Positions 6,765 to 14,065 of a stretch of 18,990 nucleotides of DNA are shown here, one piece after another (within the stretch, counting starts at the first letter, position 1; each line of letters starts with the position of its first letter). The notes under the pieces are model-generated. The model was not told the origin of the DNA, ran no database searches, and saw only the letters and a list, made by a program, of their open reading frames with translations. The DNA is taken from positions 30,254 through 49,243 of the forward strand of contig PLGA01000579.1 of assembly GCA_003139735.1 (NCBI GenBank), written 5' to 3'. A program made the position numbers and the translations under genes. The stretch comes from Bryobacterales bacterium (GTDB taxonomy: Bacteria > Acidobacteriota > Terriglobia > Bryobacterales > Bryobacteraceae).

Positions 6765-8849
6765 CTACATCCCTGCAATCGACCCCAGCATACCAAGCGT
6801 CAGTCTTCCATTCGCGCAAAACGGCACGGCCCCCACCGCTTCTCCGTCGTGGCCGGAGCACCAGAGCGCCGGGTTCTGGGGCGTAAACCCACGCTTGACC
6901 CATCCCTCTAGGGCTTGGATCATCGTGCAGCCCACCGCGCAGCCGATCGCGCCGTCTGTAATCAGCGTGCCCGCGCCGGTCGCCTGGGCAATATCGGTAA
7001 GGGACCCGAACTGCCAGTCACTTCGCCAGGACGCACCCACGTTCGGCTCGGTGGTGGAACCGCTCGTGTGCGCCACAGTGCAGATGTAGTTCACCGTCGC
7101 TCCGTTGTACACCCCCGCCTTCGGGTCTGAAACGATCTGCCCCACCGTGTAGCCGGTGCTGGTCACCCACTGCGCCCCGGCCGCCTTGTGCAGGTATGCT
7201 GTATCGAAGGTCGCCACGTTGCGGCTTGTGTCGGCAAAATAGGGATGCGCCACGGTCGGTTGGAGCACGTCCACGTCATGCGGGCCTTGCGCGGTCGCGG
7301 AAGACCAGTTCCCAAAGTAGCTGTTTGCGGAGTTTGGACAGGTGCCGGATGCACAGACGCCGCTCGAACACGCCACTCCAAACGTCCGGATCGCATTCGC
7401 ATCGGCATAGTTGTAATCCGCCAGGGTCACGGAGTTCAGGGCTTCACCAGAGCCGCCAGCCCCGGCTGCTTCTGTGCCAACCTTGCAGTAGCTCCCGCCG
7501 TTGCTCCACCCCAAGTTTGACTCCATCGCGGTGATTGGGGTGCTGATCCCGCCTTCGTTGGTCTGTTGCATCCCAAACGCACCGACAGGGGTACTGCCGA
7601 CCCAGGTATTGTGATAGAGGTAGATGAGCACGCCTGGGCTACTGGTAGGTGCTGATCCAAGTTCCGAGTTTCCATTCCCGGTTTTAGTTGGCAGGAGGAT
7701 GTTGTTTACCAAGGCGCCGACGATGCCGGAGTTCGTCGAGTTCGTGTAAAGTTCCCCGGAGTCGGAAGTAACGTCATCGGGTGAATCGAAGATGTTCCCG
7801 CTCAACGTCGATGCTCCATACCACTCCGTCCAATGGGGGTTGTCTGACGTCCGATCCTGCAACAAATAGTCGTTGGTCATGTTGACGCCAGCCGGGGTAT
7901 AGTATGCCGTGTACCTCAGGAAATTCCCGCTGCCGGTGATGCCTTGTGCGGAGGAATTTGCACTGTAGTCATCAATGTAAGTAGGAGACCCCGTACCTGC
8001 AAGGGGAAGGTCGAGGGACAAATGCTGGAACGTGGCCGTACCGTCTAGGGTGCCGATGTTAAAGGACGCCGCCCCCTGAGTGTTCGTCCATGAACCATAA
8101 CTAAGCAGGGTCGTCGATGGGGAGTTGTTGATCGTGAGGTATGTCTGGCCGCAGACATTGCACGTGACGTGCTGAATTGAGATGGACGCAGTGTAGCCGG
8201 GTTCTCCCGCGAAAAAGAAGCCGGAAATGCCGGAGTCTCCAATGTACGAAAAGTCTGCATAGGACCAATTGATGCTTCCCAAGCCGTAGTTTCCCGATCC
8301 AATCGAGCCTCCCGGCTGGAAGATCCCAGGGAGTGCCCCGCCAGCCACGTTGCTTGTCACGGTGACGTGCGAGGCCGACGTGCCATTCATAACGATGGCG
8401 CGGGAGTTTCCGTAGCCGCCTGGATCTCCCACACGATATCGGGTCGTGGTGGGGCTTGAGGACGCCGAGCTATCGAAGACGAGATGGCTTCCGGCGTTGA
8501 AGGTCAGGAAGGGAGTGCTGCTGCCATTGGCGTACATGGCGTCTCCGCGTAGGGTGAGAGTTGAGCCGCCGTTGACGATCACCTGACCGGTATTGGTAGA
8601 CGAGATCGCCGCCGTGGTGTTGCTCGCCCCGCTCGCGCCGATGGTCCAGTTCTGATCCTGTGTGAGCGTTACCCCATCGGCAAGGGTCACCGTGTCGCCG
8701 TTGCCGGGGATATAGGAGCCTCCCGTGCAGCCGGTCCCCGTCCAGTGGCCACCGGACGTAGAAAGGTTGTAGCTGGCGGAAAGCGTGCAGGCGTTCGGCC
8801 ATGCTGGGAGCGCGAACAGCGCGAAAAGGTAAACGTAACGTAGCTTCAT
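6765..8849 (-). CDS. Secreted G8-like / right-handed beta-helix protein with carbohydrate-binding-like module
   Basis: Third gene of the operon, 694 residues. MKLRYVYLFALFALPAWPNA is a signal peptide. Residues 31-105 (WTGTGCTGGSYIPGNGDTV, then TLADGVTL, QNWTIG and VNGGSTLTLRGD) resemble a G8 domain. Residues about 110-545 are rich in Ser, Thr, Asn and Gly with repeated short strands, as expected for a right-handed parallel beta-helix. Residues 560-613 (WVTSTGYTVGQIV ... YICTVAHTSG ... SWRSDW) match the aromatic layout of CBM5/12-like chitin-binding modules. The tail FTPQNPALWCSGHDGEAVGA resembles the closing element of many beta-helix proteins. I infer a cell-surface or extracellular glycan-binding or glycan-cleaving protein; no catalytic residues could be fixed. 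The start is set by GGAG 9 nt upstream and the ATGA overlap with the preceding gene; an in-frame upstream ATG at 8930 would place 27 residues before the signal peptide. Confidence 0.75.
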   Translation of the reverse strand: MKLRYVYLFALFALPAWPNACTLSASYNLSTSGGHWTGTGCTGGSYIPGNGDTVTLADGVTLTQDQNWTIGASGASNTTAAISSTNTGQVIVNGGSTLTLRGDAMYANGSSTPFLTFNAGSHLVFDSSASSSPTTTRYRVGDPGGYGNSRAIVMNGTSASHVTVTSNVAGGALPGIFQPGGSIGSGNYGLGSINWSYADFSYIGDSGISGFFFAGEPGYTASISIQHVTCNVCGQTYLTINNSPSTTLLSYGSWTNTQGAASFNIGTLDGTATFQHLSLDLPLAGTGSPTYIDDYSANSSAQGITGSGNFLRYTAYYTPAGVNMTNDYLLQDRTSDNPHWTEWYGASTLSGNIFDSPDDVTSDSGELYTNSTNSGIVGALVNNILLPTKTGNGNSELGSAPTSSPGVLIYLYHNTWVGSTPVGAFGMQQTNEGGISTPITAMESNLGWSNGGSYCKVGTEAAGAGGSGEALNSVTLADYNYADANAIRTFGVACSSGVCASGTCPNSANSYFGNWSSATAQGPHDVDVLQPTVAHPYFADTSRNVATFDTAYLHKAAGAQWVTSTGYTVGQIVSDPKAGVYNGATVNYICTVAHTSGSTTEPNVGASWRSDWQFGSLTDIAQATGAGTLITDGAIGCAVGCTMIQALEGWVKRGFTPQNPALWCSGHDGEAVGAVPFCANGRLTLGMLGSIAGM

Positions 8850-8862
8850 TGAAGTAAGCTCC
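8846..8862 (-). promoter_or_regulatory. Ribosome site and ATGA start/stop overlap
   Basis: On the minus strand GGAG (8862-8859) stands 9 nt before ATG (8849-8847), which overlaps the TGA (8848-8846) of the upstream gene. This fixes the start of the beta-helix gene and implies translational coupling. Confidence 0.8.
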
Positions 8863-10021
8863 ACGTCCAAAATCCTGGCGAACCCACGTTGCCGGGGGCA
8901 TTCTGGTTGTTGTACTCGGCTAAATACCAAGATGCGGAGCGGATTGTGCTGTTCGATTCATGAACTTCATCAAGCAGCCCATCGAAGTCTTCACCCGTGC
9001 CGTAGCCTTTGCCCAGTTGGTAGGTATCGCCGCCGGTCGTATTGAACGACCCGCTCACCGAGGTGCTCCCTGACGGCGCTCCGTTAATGTAAAATTTGCA
9101 GGTCGTCCCGTCCCAGGTGAACCCTACATACGACCACGATCCGTTCGGAACAGACCCCGCAGAAGTACAGAGACTTGCAACCCCTTGCTCAAGAGCATTG
9201 ATAGTATTAGTCCCGGTCACACGAAGCTCAAGGTACGAGTCCCCTGACCCACTGCCGCCAATGATGCTTCGTGTGTTGCCAGCAGTGGCGCTGTTCGGAT
9301 TGACCCAGGCGCTGAACGATGTCGTCAGATTAAGAACCAAGGTACCGGAGTATCCGAGCGTCACCATTTGAGATGCCGCCGATGCCAGGGACAGACCCCC
9401 ATCAATCCACCCCGTGGCTGCCGTTGGGCTACTCACTCCGACTCCGTTGTGAGCGTTGGTCGTGGAGTCTGCTAACGAGAGCGCAGCGCCATTCGGAAAA
9501 TGCCAAACACCCCCTGAGTAAATGTCCCAGGGATTTGTCGTTCTCGCTGGCGGGCTGGCGTTTCCCAGCGCGAGATAAATGGTCCCGTTCGTAGTGGTGG
9601 ACAAAGTTGGTATTTGCACCCACAACACGAACGAACAGGTCGCAGATCCTTGGTAATACTCGAGTTCCGATGGAAGCTGCGTGGTGAAGCCGTTCGTTGT
9701 AAACACTTCGATGTCAGCGCCGGTCGAGGAGTTCACGTACCCGCTATTTGGCACGGTACAGAAAGCCGCCCCGCTGCCGGATACGAGCGCCGTGAAATTG
9801 CTGGAGTTGGTGGCTCCCGTCAACGTGGAATTATAGGTCAACGAGTAGCAATGAGCGAAGTTGCCGCAGAGACCGCCGGATGGCGGCAGGAAAGCGCGAG
9901 TACCCACGGTCCACTGCCAGAACGCCCCGAACATCTGCGTGAATGGAGCATACGGGTCGTAGCGATAGGGCCGCGCCATGAGAGACGACGCCAACAGCAG
10001 GAAGACGATTAACTTTCTCAT
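8846..10021 (-). CDS. Secreted DUF2341-LamG protein
   Basis: Second gene of the operon, 391 residues. MRKLIVFLLLASSLMA is a signal peptide. Residues about 56-165 follow the DUF2341 pattern: YSLTYNSTLTGATNSSNF, ADIEVFTTNG, ELEYYQGSATCSFVLWVQIP, then IYLALGN. Residues about 172-372 are a LamG-3/concanavalin-like domain ending FDGLLDEVHESNSTIRSASW and YLAEYNNQ, the usual end of that fold. DUF2341-LamG pairs are common in secreted surface proteins, and LamG folds often bind glycans. Six cysteines (52, 58, 88, 129, 285, 308) could form three disulfides. The start is set by GAGG 8 nt upstream. The stop of the fibre gene is only 5 nt away and the next gene overlaps by ATGA, so its product is probably made together with both neighbours. 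No enzyme motif is visible; I read it as a structural or adhesive partner. Confidence 0.82.
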   Translation of the reverse strand: MRKLIVFLLLASSLMARPYRYDPYAPFTQMFGAFWQWTVGTRAFLPPSGGLCGNFAHCYSLTYNSTLTGATNSSNFTALVSGSGAAFCTVPNSGYVNSSTGADIEVFTTNGFTTQLPSELEYYQGSATCSFVLWVQIPTLSTTTNGTIYLALGNASPPARTTNPWDIYSGGVWHFPNGAALSLADSTTNAHNGVGVSSPTAATGWIDGGLSLASAASQMVTLGYSGTLVLNLTTSFSAWVNPNSATAGNTRSIIGGSGSGDSYLELRVTGTNTINALEQGVASLCTSAGSVPNGSWSYVGFTWDGTTCKFYINGAPSGSTSVSGSFNTTGGDTYQLGKGYGTGEDFDGLLDEVHESNSTIRSASWYLAEYNNQNAPGNVGSPGFWTWSLLQ

Positions 10022-10026
10022 GGGGC

Positions 10027-13000
10027 TTACCTCGCGCTCACGTTCCAGGTAGTGCTCGACCCAGGCGTAATGCTGGCGCTAGAGTTGTTGCACACCTTGT
10101 AATTCAGCGCATTGGCGCTGGGCCAGGCGTCCAAAAACAAGGTAGCTCCGCCAGCGCCCCAGCCCGTAACCGCGGACAGGTCGGCGGTCGGAGTAAACGC
10201 GAACGTCGTCGCCGTGGTCACCCCGGTCATTGTGACCGTAGTTGCGGAAGTGCAAGTATTGGCCAAAATCGCGGTAGTGCCTACCGTAGTCGTCGCGTCG
10301 GCCACATTGCCTCCACCGGCAAACCCGCCGGGGCACGTCTCGACGCCCCCTGTTGCGGTGCAACCGCTGTCTACAAATCCTCCGATCCCATCGGCGGTCT
10401 GGACATGATTCGCCCCGCCCGTGCTTGCTACAGGAGCATTCGCAACCTGCACGGCCGGATCGAAGCTCACCAATTGGAACGAGTCGCCGGATGTCAAAGA
10501 GCCGGTGTTGGCTACGAGTTTGATTCCGAGCCGCTGGCCGCTCGCAGCGCCCGTTGGGGCAATAGCGGCAGTAGTCTGCTTGACCGCGCCCGCTGCGTTG
10601 TTCGTGATGGTAAACGGACTCCCGGCGGTCCACGCCGGGGCGTCGAGCGCCCCGGTAAGGATCGTGTAATAAGGCGTTACCGTGGTAGCATTCGTAGAGT
10701 CGCAAGCGGAAGGGTTGCACCTGGACTCCACCAAGATAGACACGCTCGCGCCGGTCGTGTACCCGCTGGGCAGCAGGAAGCTCCACCAGGCGTAGTCTGT
10801 CGCTCCTTGCGGAAAATCGAGAACCGCCATCGGATCGGCGCCGCCGGAGTTAGTGGGATTTGGAGCGTTCGACGAAGGCAGGTTCACGGCCATACCGCTC
10901 ACACCGGCCTGAACGACGCCTTGATTAATGAAACTTCTCTGGCTGGCGCTGTTTGCGCATGTTATCACCCCCGCACTGGTCACGGTACAGGAGCCGCTGA
11001 GTGTCACGGGAGCGTAAGCCGTACCACCCGCGTTGCCTACCGCAATCTGACCGGCGCTTGGAATTGTGTTCGGATAGATAGCCACTGGCGCTCTACTCGT
11101 ATCGGTAGGATGAACATGGTCTGCGCGGGCGTAGTTGGCGGAAGACCCAGCAGACCCGGCGCCGTCCATTACGGGCGTAGAACTGGAAGCGCTCGGCGTC
11201 GCCGCTGCAACAAAGGCGTCCGTCGCCAGCTTTGTGGTGGCGTCACCAGCGGTCTGCGTGCTAGCGGTAGTTCCGTTTGGCAAAGCGGGCGCGCCGCTAA
11301 GATTGGCGGCCGTTCCAGTGGTGTTGGCATTTGGCGCAGCGTAGTCGGTTCCCGCTGTCGCCGTGGACGGCGTAGCCACGTTTCCGCTCACCGTAACCTT
11401 TAGCAGGCCGGTGGTCAGCGCTCCCAGGTTCATCGCATTCGCCGGCGCGTTCGCGGCCTGCGCAACAAAGTAGTATCCCAACGCATTCGCTCCCCCTCCC
11501 GACCCGGAGCCGCAAGGCGCCCCCGTATCCGCAATTCCAGCGGAACCCCATTCTACGCAGTTGCCAGAGACTCCCAGGGCAAGCGCCGCCACGGGCTTGG
11601 TTCCGGATCCCCACATGGTTTGTGCGATAAGTTGGGAACTTGCATTGGTTCCGAGCAGCGCGGAATTAGCGGGCACGGAACCTCCATTCACCTTCGCCAC
11701 CGTGGTCGCGGCGCTGCCCGCGGCGCTTGTCGCGTCGCCCGTTAGCGCGGGCATCTGGCCGGCGGAAAGTTGACCGTTGGCGTTGAGTTGGAGCAAGTCG
11801 TTAGCCGCGGTTCCAACCGTGTACGACGATCCCCAGGCCGATCCGGTGGAACTGGGAACTCCCGCGCCTGGATAGGTGATGCTTGGCCCGCCGCCGATGG
11901 CGCCCCACGCGCTCCCGGTCCATCGGCATTGGGCCATGGCCAATCCGCCGCCGGCGCAGGTTCCCGCAGTGGACGCATCCGTGAACAGCCACGCCTGACC
12001 GGTTTGTGGTGAACTTGGCGCGTTGGCGAAGGTCGCTTCGGGCAGGCGCCAGCGTCCCGCGGAGAAATCGGAGAATCCGATCATCGTGTTTGTTCCGGCT
12101 GTCGTCGAATACGTTGCGCTGAGGTTTGGAATGTCCCCCGCCGCCGCCTGCGTAATCTGGCCGGCGCTGTTCGCCTTAAGGAGGCCGCTGGTTGGAATCG
12201 CGGCTCCATTCACTTTCACCACGCTTAAATGCGGAAACGTCCCCGCCAGGTCGGTGTCGGCCGTGGTTGCGGTGGTCACGCACGCCGCACACCCAATCGC
12301 GCCGGTCGCGCCATTGTAGGTGATCGGGCTGCTGGCGTTGAGCGCCGCTCCCGTTCCCCCTACCGCCGCAAGGAACCGGAAGACGCTGCCATCGTACCAG
12401 AGATTGTACAGTTTTCCCGCCGAAATATCGGTCGACGCCGGATCTGTTGCGCCATCGCTCTCTTTCAACGACCGCGTCCCTAACGTGTCCACGTTCAGCG
12501 TGGTCGGGCCGCCGGCGCCGGCCACATCGGGCTTCCAGTGGAGCGCCATGCCGCTGGTATAAGCGGCCAGCGTCGGATTCATCGAACACGCGTACTGAGT
12601 GGCCGATCCACTGCTCGAAGCGCACAGCAGCGCGCTGCCGCTCTGTTCGCCCGGCTGGGTCTGGACCACCGCCGTATCCAGGGCCGACTGGATATTGATC
12701 TCGACGCCGTCGTCGCTCACCGTGCTCAGCATGCCCGCGCCCGCGATGAAGTTGGCCGTGTTCCTGGCCCCCACGGCGACGGCGCTGCTTTTAACCGAAA
12801 GATTTCCCTGCGCCAGCCAAACGTTCGTCGCCGTGCAGCCGTATACGTTGCCCCCCGCCGTCGCGTCGGTGGCGAAATACGTCTCGCCGGGCGTGCACAG
12901 GGGCGGCAGCATGGCTGTCGTTCCGGATTTCATAGGGAGCGTGTGCGCCGCATTGCTGAAATCCTGCGTCCCCGCGGTGACCGCATTGCTCTGATTCGTG

Positions 13001-13908
13001 CGCATGGCCACGCCGGGTAACTGAGAGGCGCTCGCGGTTCCGGAGATCTGCGGGAACGAATAATCGCCGCTCTGCGCGGCGACGGCGCCGGTGCGCCCGA
13101 ACACGCTCGGTACCGCTCCTTGCGGCGTATTGGCTATCTGGCTTTGCATCTCCATGTTGGTTCCGTCATAGGTCACGATGACCCACTGGCCAGCCAGGAC
13201 GTCATTGGCAGCCAGCGCCTGGTTGTACTGCTTCACAATGCTCTTCGGACCGAGGGCGTTGAAATTAATGGTCGCCGCGCCGGTGTTGGCGGCGCCAGCC
13301 TTGAACCAGTAGGTCGCGCCGGTCTGATAGGCCGGAATTGGCGGGTTGAGGCTGCAGGCGTAGCCTCCTCCCGCTCCCGCATCCTGGCAAAAGAACGGCC
13401 CGCTCATCTGGCCCGCGTTGGCTGGCGCAGCGGTCCCCGGCCCGTTGCGGTAAGGGATGCCGTTCGACCCGGGATCGGCAACGGCCCCCACCGCCGCCGC
13501 CGTGGGCTGTGAAGTGTGTGGAATCCCCGTGGAGGCAATGTAATCGACCCACTGGTTCAACGCGCCACTCGCGGCCGTCTCGACCACGGTATAGAGGTTG
13601 TTGTTTGAATCCGTGCACGTCAAAATCTGGCTGGTCGCGTTGTACTGGCAGTTCCCGGTGGGAATCCCGCCTTGTATCGACCAGGTATTCGCGGCCGTGC
13701 ATCCGTACAGGTTCTCGCCCGCCTGGGCGTCCGTTTTGAAGAACATATCCCCCGCTACGCAGGTGGCGGGCAACACCGTCCCTGTTTTGATCGGCCGGGT
13801 CGAATTCGCCGCCGAAAAATCTATGTTCTTGGCCTGAGTGCGTAAATCGATTTGAGTCTGAGCAGCGAGCGTCAGCCCCCAAGAGACTAGCAAAAGCAAC
13901 CTGAGCAT
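10027..13908 (-). CDS. Secreted phage-tail-fibre-like modular protein, 1293 residues
   Basis: First gene of the operon. MLRLLLLVSWGLTLAAQTQ is a clear signal peptide, which real phage tail fibres lack. The body is Ala/Thr/Gly/Ser-rich and modular. An A-B unit occurs twice (A 35-80 and 319-368; B 167-256 and 421-512), with a third, diverged A at 622-672. KVNG-type modules occur at 564-585 and 738-760. A typical tail-fibre stretch spans 850-942: GTDYAAPNANTTGTAANL, then DATTKLATDAFVAA and YARADHVHPTDTSRA. A beta-sandwich-like region with WWSFLLPSGYTTG follows (about 990-1150), and a C-terminal domain ends KVCNNSSASITPGSSTTW. The 24 cysteines form 12 close pairs, conserved in the duplicated copies, suggesting oxidised extracellular folding. 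The start is supported by GGAAGAGGAA just upstream. I infer a trimeric surface fibre or adhesin. A misread prophage gene is unlikely: no other phage genes are present. Confidence 0.78.
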   Translation of the reverse strand: MLRLLLLVSWGLTLAAQTQIDLRTQAKNIDFSAANSTRPIKTGTVLPATCVAGDMFFKTDAQAGENLYGCTAANTWSIQGGIPTGNCQYNATSQILTCTDSNNNLYTVVETAASGALNQWVDYIASTGIPHTSQPTAAAVGAVADPGSNGIPYRNGPGTAAPANAGQMSGPFFCQDAGAGGGYACSLNPPIPAYQTGATYWFKAGAANTGAATINFNALGPKSIVKQYNQALAANDVLAGQWVIVTYDGTNMEMQSQIANTPQGAVPSVFGRTGAVAAQSGDYSFPQISGTASASQLPGVAMRTNQSNAVTAGTQDFSNAAHTLPMKSGTTAMLPPLCTPGETYFATDATAGGNVYGCTATNVWLAQGNLSVKSSAVAVGARNTANFIAGAGMLSTVSDDGVEINIQSALDTAVVQTQPGEQSGSALLCASSSGSATQYACSMNPTLAAYTSGMALHWKPDVAGAGGPTTLNVDTLGTRSLKESDGATDPASTDISAGKLYNLWYDGSVFRFLAAVGGTGAALNASSPITYNGATGAIGCAACVTTATTADTDLAGTFPHLSVVKVNGAAIPTSGLLKANSAGQITQAAAGDIPNLSATYSTTAGTNTMIGFSDFSAGRWRLPEATFANAPSSPQTGQAWLFTDASTAGTCAGGGLAMAQCRWTGSAWGAIGGGPSITYPGAGVPSSTGSAWGSSYTVGTAANDLLQLNANGQLSAGQMPALTGDATSAAGSAATTVAKVNGGSVPANSALLGTNASSQLIAQTMWGSGTKPVAALALGVSGNCVEWGSAGIADTGAPCGSGSGGGANALGYYFVAQAANAPANAMNLGALTTGLLKVTVSGNVATPSTATAGTDYAAPNANTTGTAANLSGAPALPNGTTASTQTAGDATTKLATDAFVAAATPSASSSTPVMDGAGSAGSSANYARADHVHPTDTSRAPVAIYPNTIPSAGQIAVGNAGGTAYAPVTLSGSCTVTSAGVITCANSASQRSFINQGVVQAGVSGMAVNLPSSNAPNPTNSGGADPMAVLDFPQGATDYAWWSFLLPSGYTTGASVSILVESRCNPSACDSTNATTVTPYYTILTGALDAPAWTAGSPFTITNNAAGAVKQTTAAIAPTGAASGQRLGIKLVANTGSLTSGDSFQLVSFDPAVQVANAPVASTGGANHVQTADGIGGFVDSGCTATGGVETCPGGFAGGGNVADATTTVGTTAILANTCTSATTVTMTGVTTATTFAFTPTADLSAVTGWGAGGATLFLDAWPSANALNYKVCNNSSASITPGSSTTWNVSAR
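10030..10033 (-). promoter_or_regulatory. Ribosome binding site of the DUF2341-LamG gene
   Basis: GAGG on the minus strand, 8 nt before ATG 10021. It lies within the last codons of the upstream fibre gene, next to its TAA (10029-10027), consistent with coupled translation. Confidence 0.7.
12373..12648 (-). repeat. Fibre module B, copy 2
   Basis: Residues 421-512: YACSMNPTLAAYTSGMALHW, TTLNVDTLGTRS and LWYDGSVFRF. It follows module A copy 2 as copy 1 follows A copy 1, so an A-B unit was duplicated. Confidence 0.75.
12805..12954 (-). repeat. Fibre module A, copy 2
   Basis: Residues 319-368: LPMKSGTTAMLPPLC ... YFATDATAGGNVYGCTATNVW. Cysteines 338 and 358 match 50 and 70 of copy 1. A more diverged third copy (FTDASTAGTC ... 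CRWTGSAW) is at 11893-12045. Confidence 0.8.
13141..13410 (-). repeat. Fibre module B, copy 1
   Basis: Residues 167-256: YACSLNPPIPAYQTGATYWF, TINFNALG and VTYDGTNMEM. This layout is common in tail fibres (Y..G, T.N...LG, YDG). Confidence 0.75.
13669..13806 (-). repeat. Fibre module A, copy 1
   Basis: Residues 35-80: TRPIKTGTVLPATC ... FFKTDAQAGENLYGCTAANTW. Cysteines 50 and 70 are 20 residues apart, exactly as in copy 2. Confidence 0.8.
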
Positions 13909-13910
13909 AA

Positions 13911-13920
13911 TTCCTCTTCC
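13911..13920 (-). promoter_or_regulatory. Ribosome binding site of the fibre gene
   Basis: GGAAGAGGAA on the minus strand, ending 2 nt before ATG 13908. It is purine-rich, with GGAAG at a usable distance and GAGGA very close; it supports this start. Confidence 0.7.
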
Positions 13921-13947
13921 AGGCTCAGAGTATCAGGCCCCTCTCCA

Positions 13948-13968
13948 AGCCCCCGGCTTGCCGGGGCT
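13948..13968 (-). promoter_or_regulatory. GC hairpin in the leader of the fibre operon
   Basis: AGCCCCGG-CAAG-CCGGGGGCT on the minus strand: an eight-pair stem with one extra G and a four-base loop, about 40 nt before the fibre start codon. No T-run follows on the minus strand, so it is not a standard terminator for the ligase gene upstream. It may protect or regulate the leader mRNA. Confidence 0.5.
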
Positions 13969-13980
13969 CATATTCGCTGT

Positions 13981-14017
13981 GTTTTGAATGATTTAAAAAA
14001 TAAAAAGTTTTGGTGAC
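13981..14017 (-). promoter_or_regulatory. AT-rich probable promoter region of the four-gene operon
   Basis: The minus strand reads CACCAAAACTTTTTATTTTT, then TAAATCATTCAAAAC: the most AT-rich stretch in a GC-rich neighbourhood, directly upstream of the leader hairpin. TATTTT, TTAAAT or the downstream GAATAT could be the -10 element; no clean -35/-10 pair was fixed. Confidence 0.4.
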
Positions 14018-14065
14018 TGCCCGACGGCGCTACGCTCTTGCGAATGCTAAAATGCGTGCGCCTTG

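Noticed and set aside
10405..11403. 332-codon open frame on the plus strand
   Set aside because: Antisense to the fibre gene; Arg/Gly-rich shadow of a GC- and Ala-rich coding strand, with no domain or ribosome site.
3572..13908. Prophage or tailocin interpretation of the operon
   Set aside because: All four proteins carry signal peptides and many cysteines, and no capsid, sheath, baseplate, lysis or integrase gene is present in the window.
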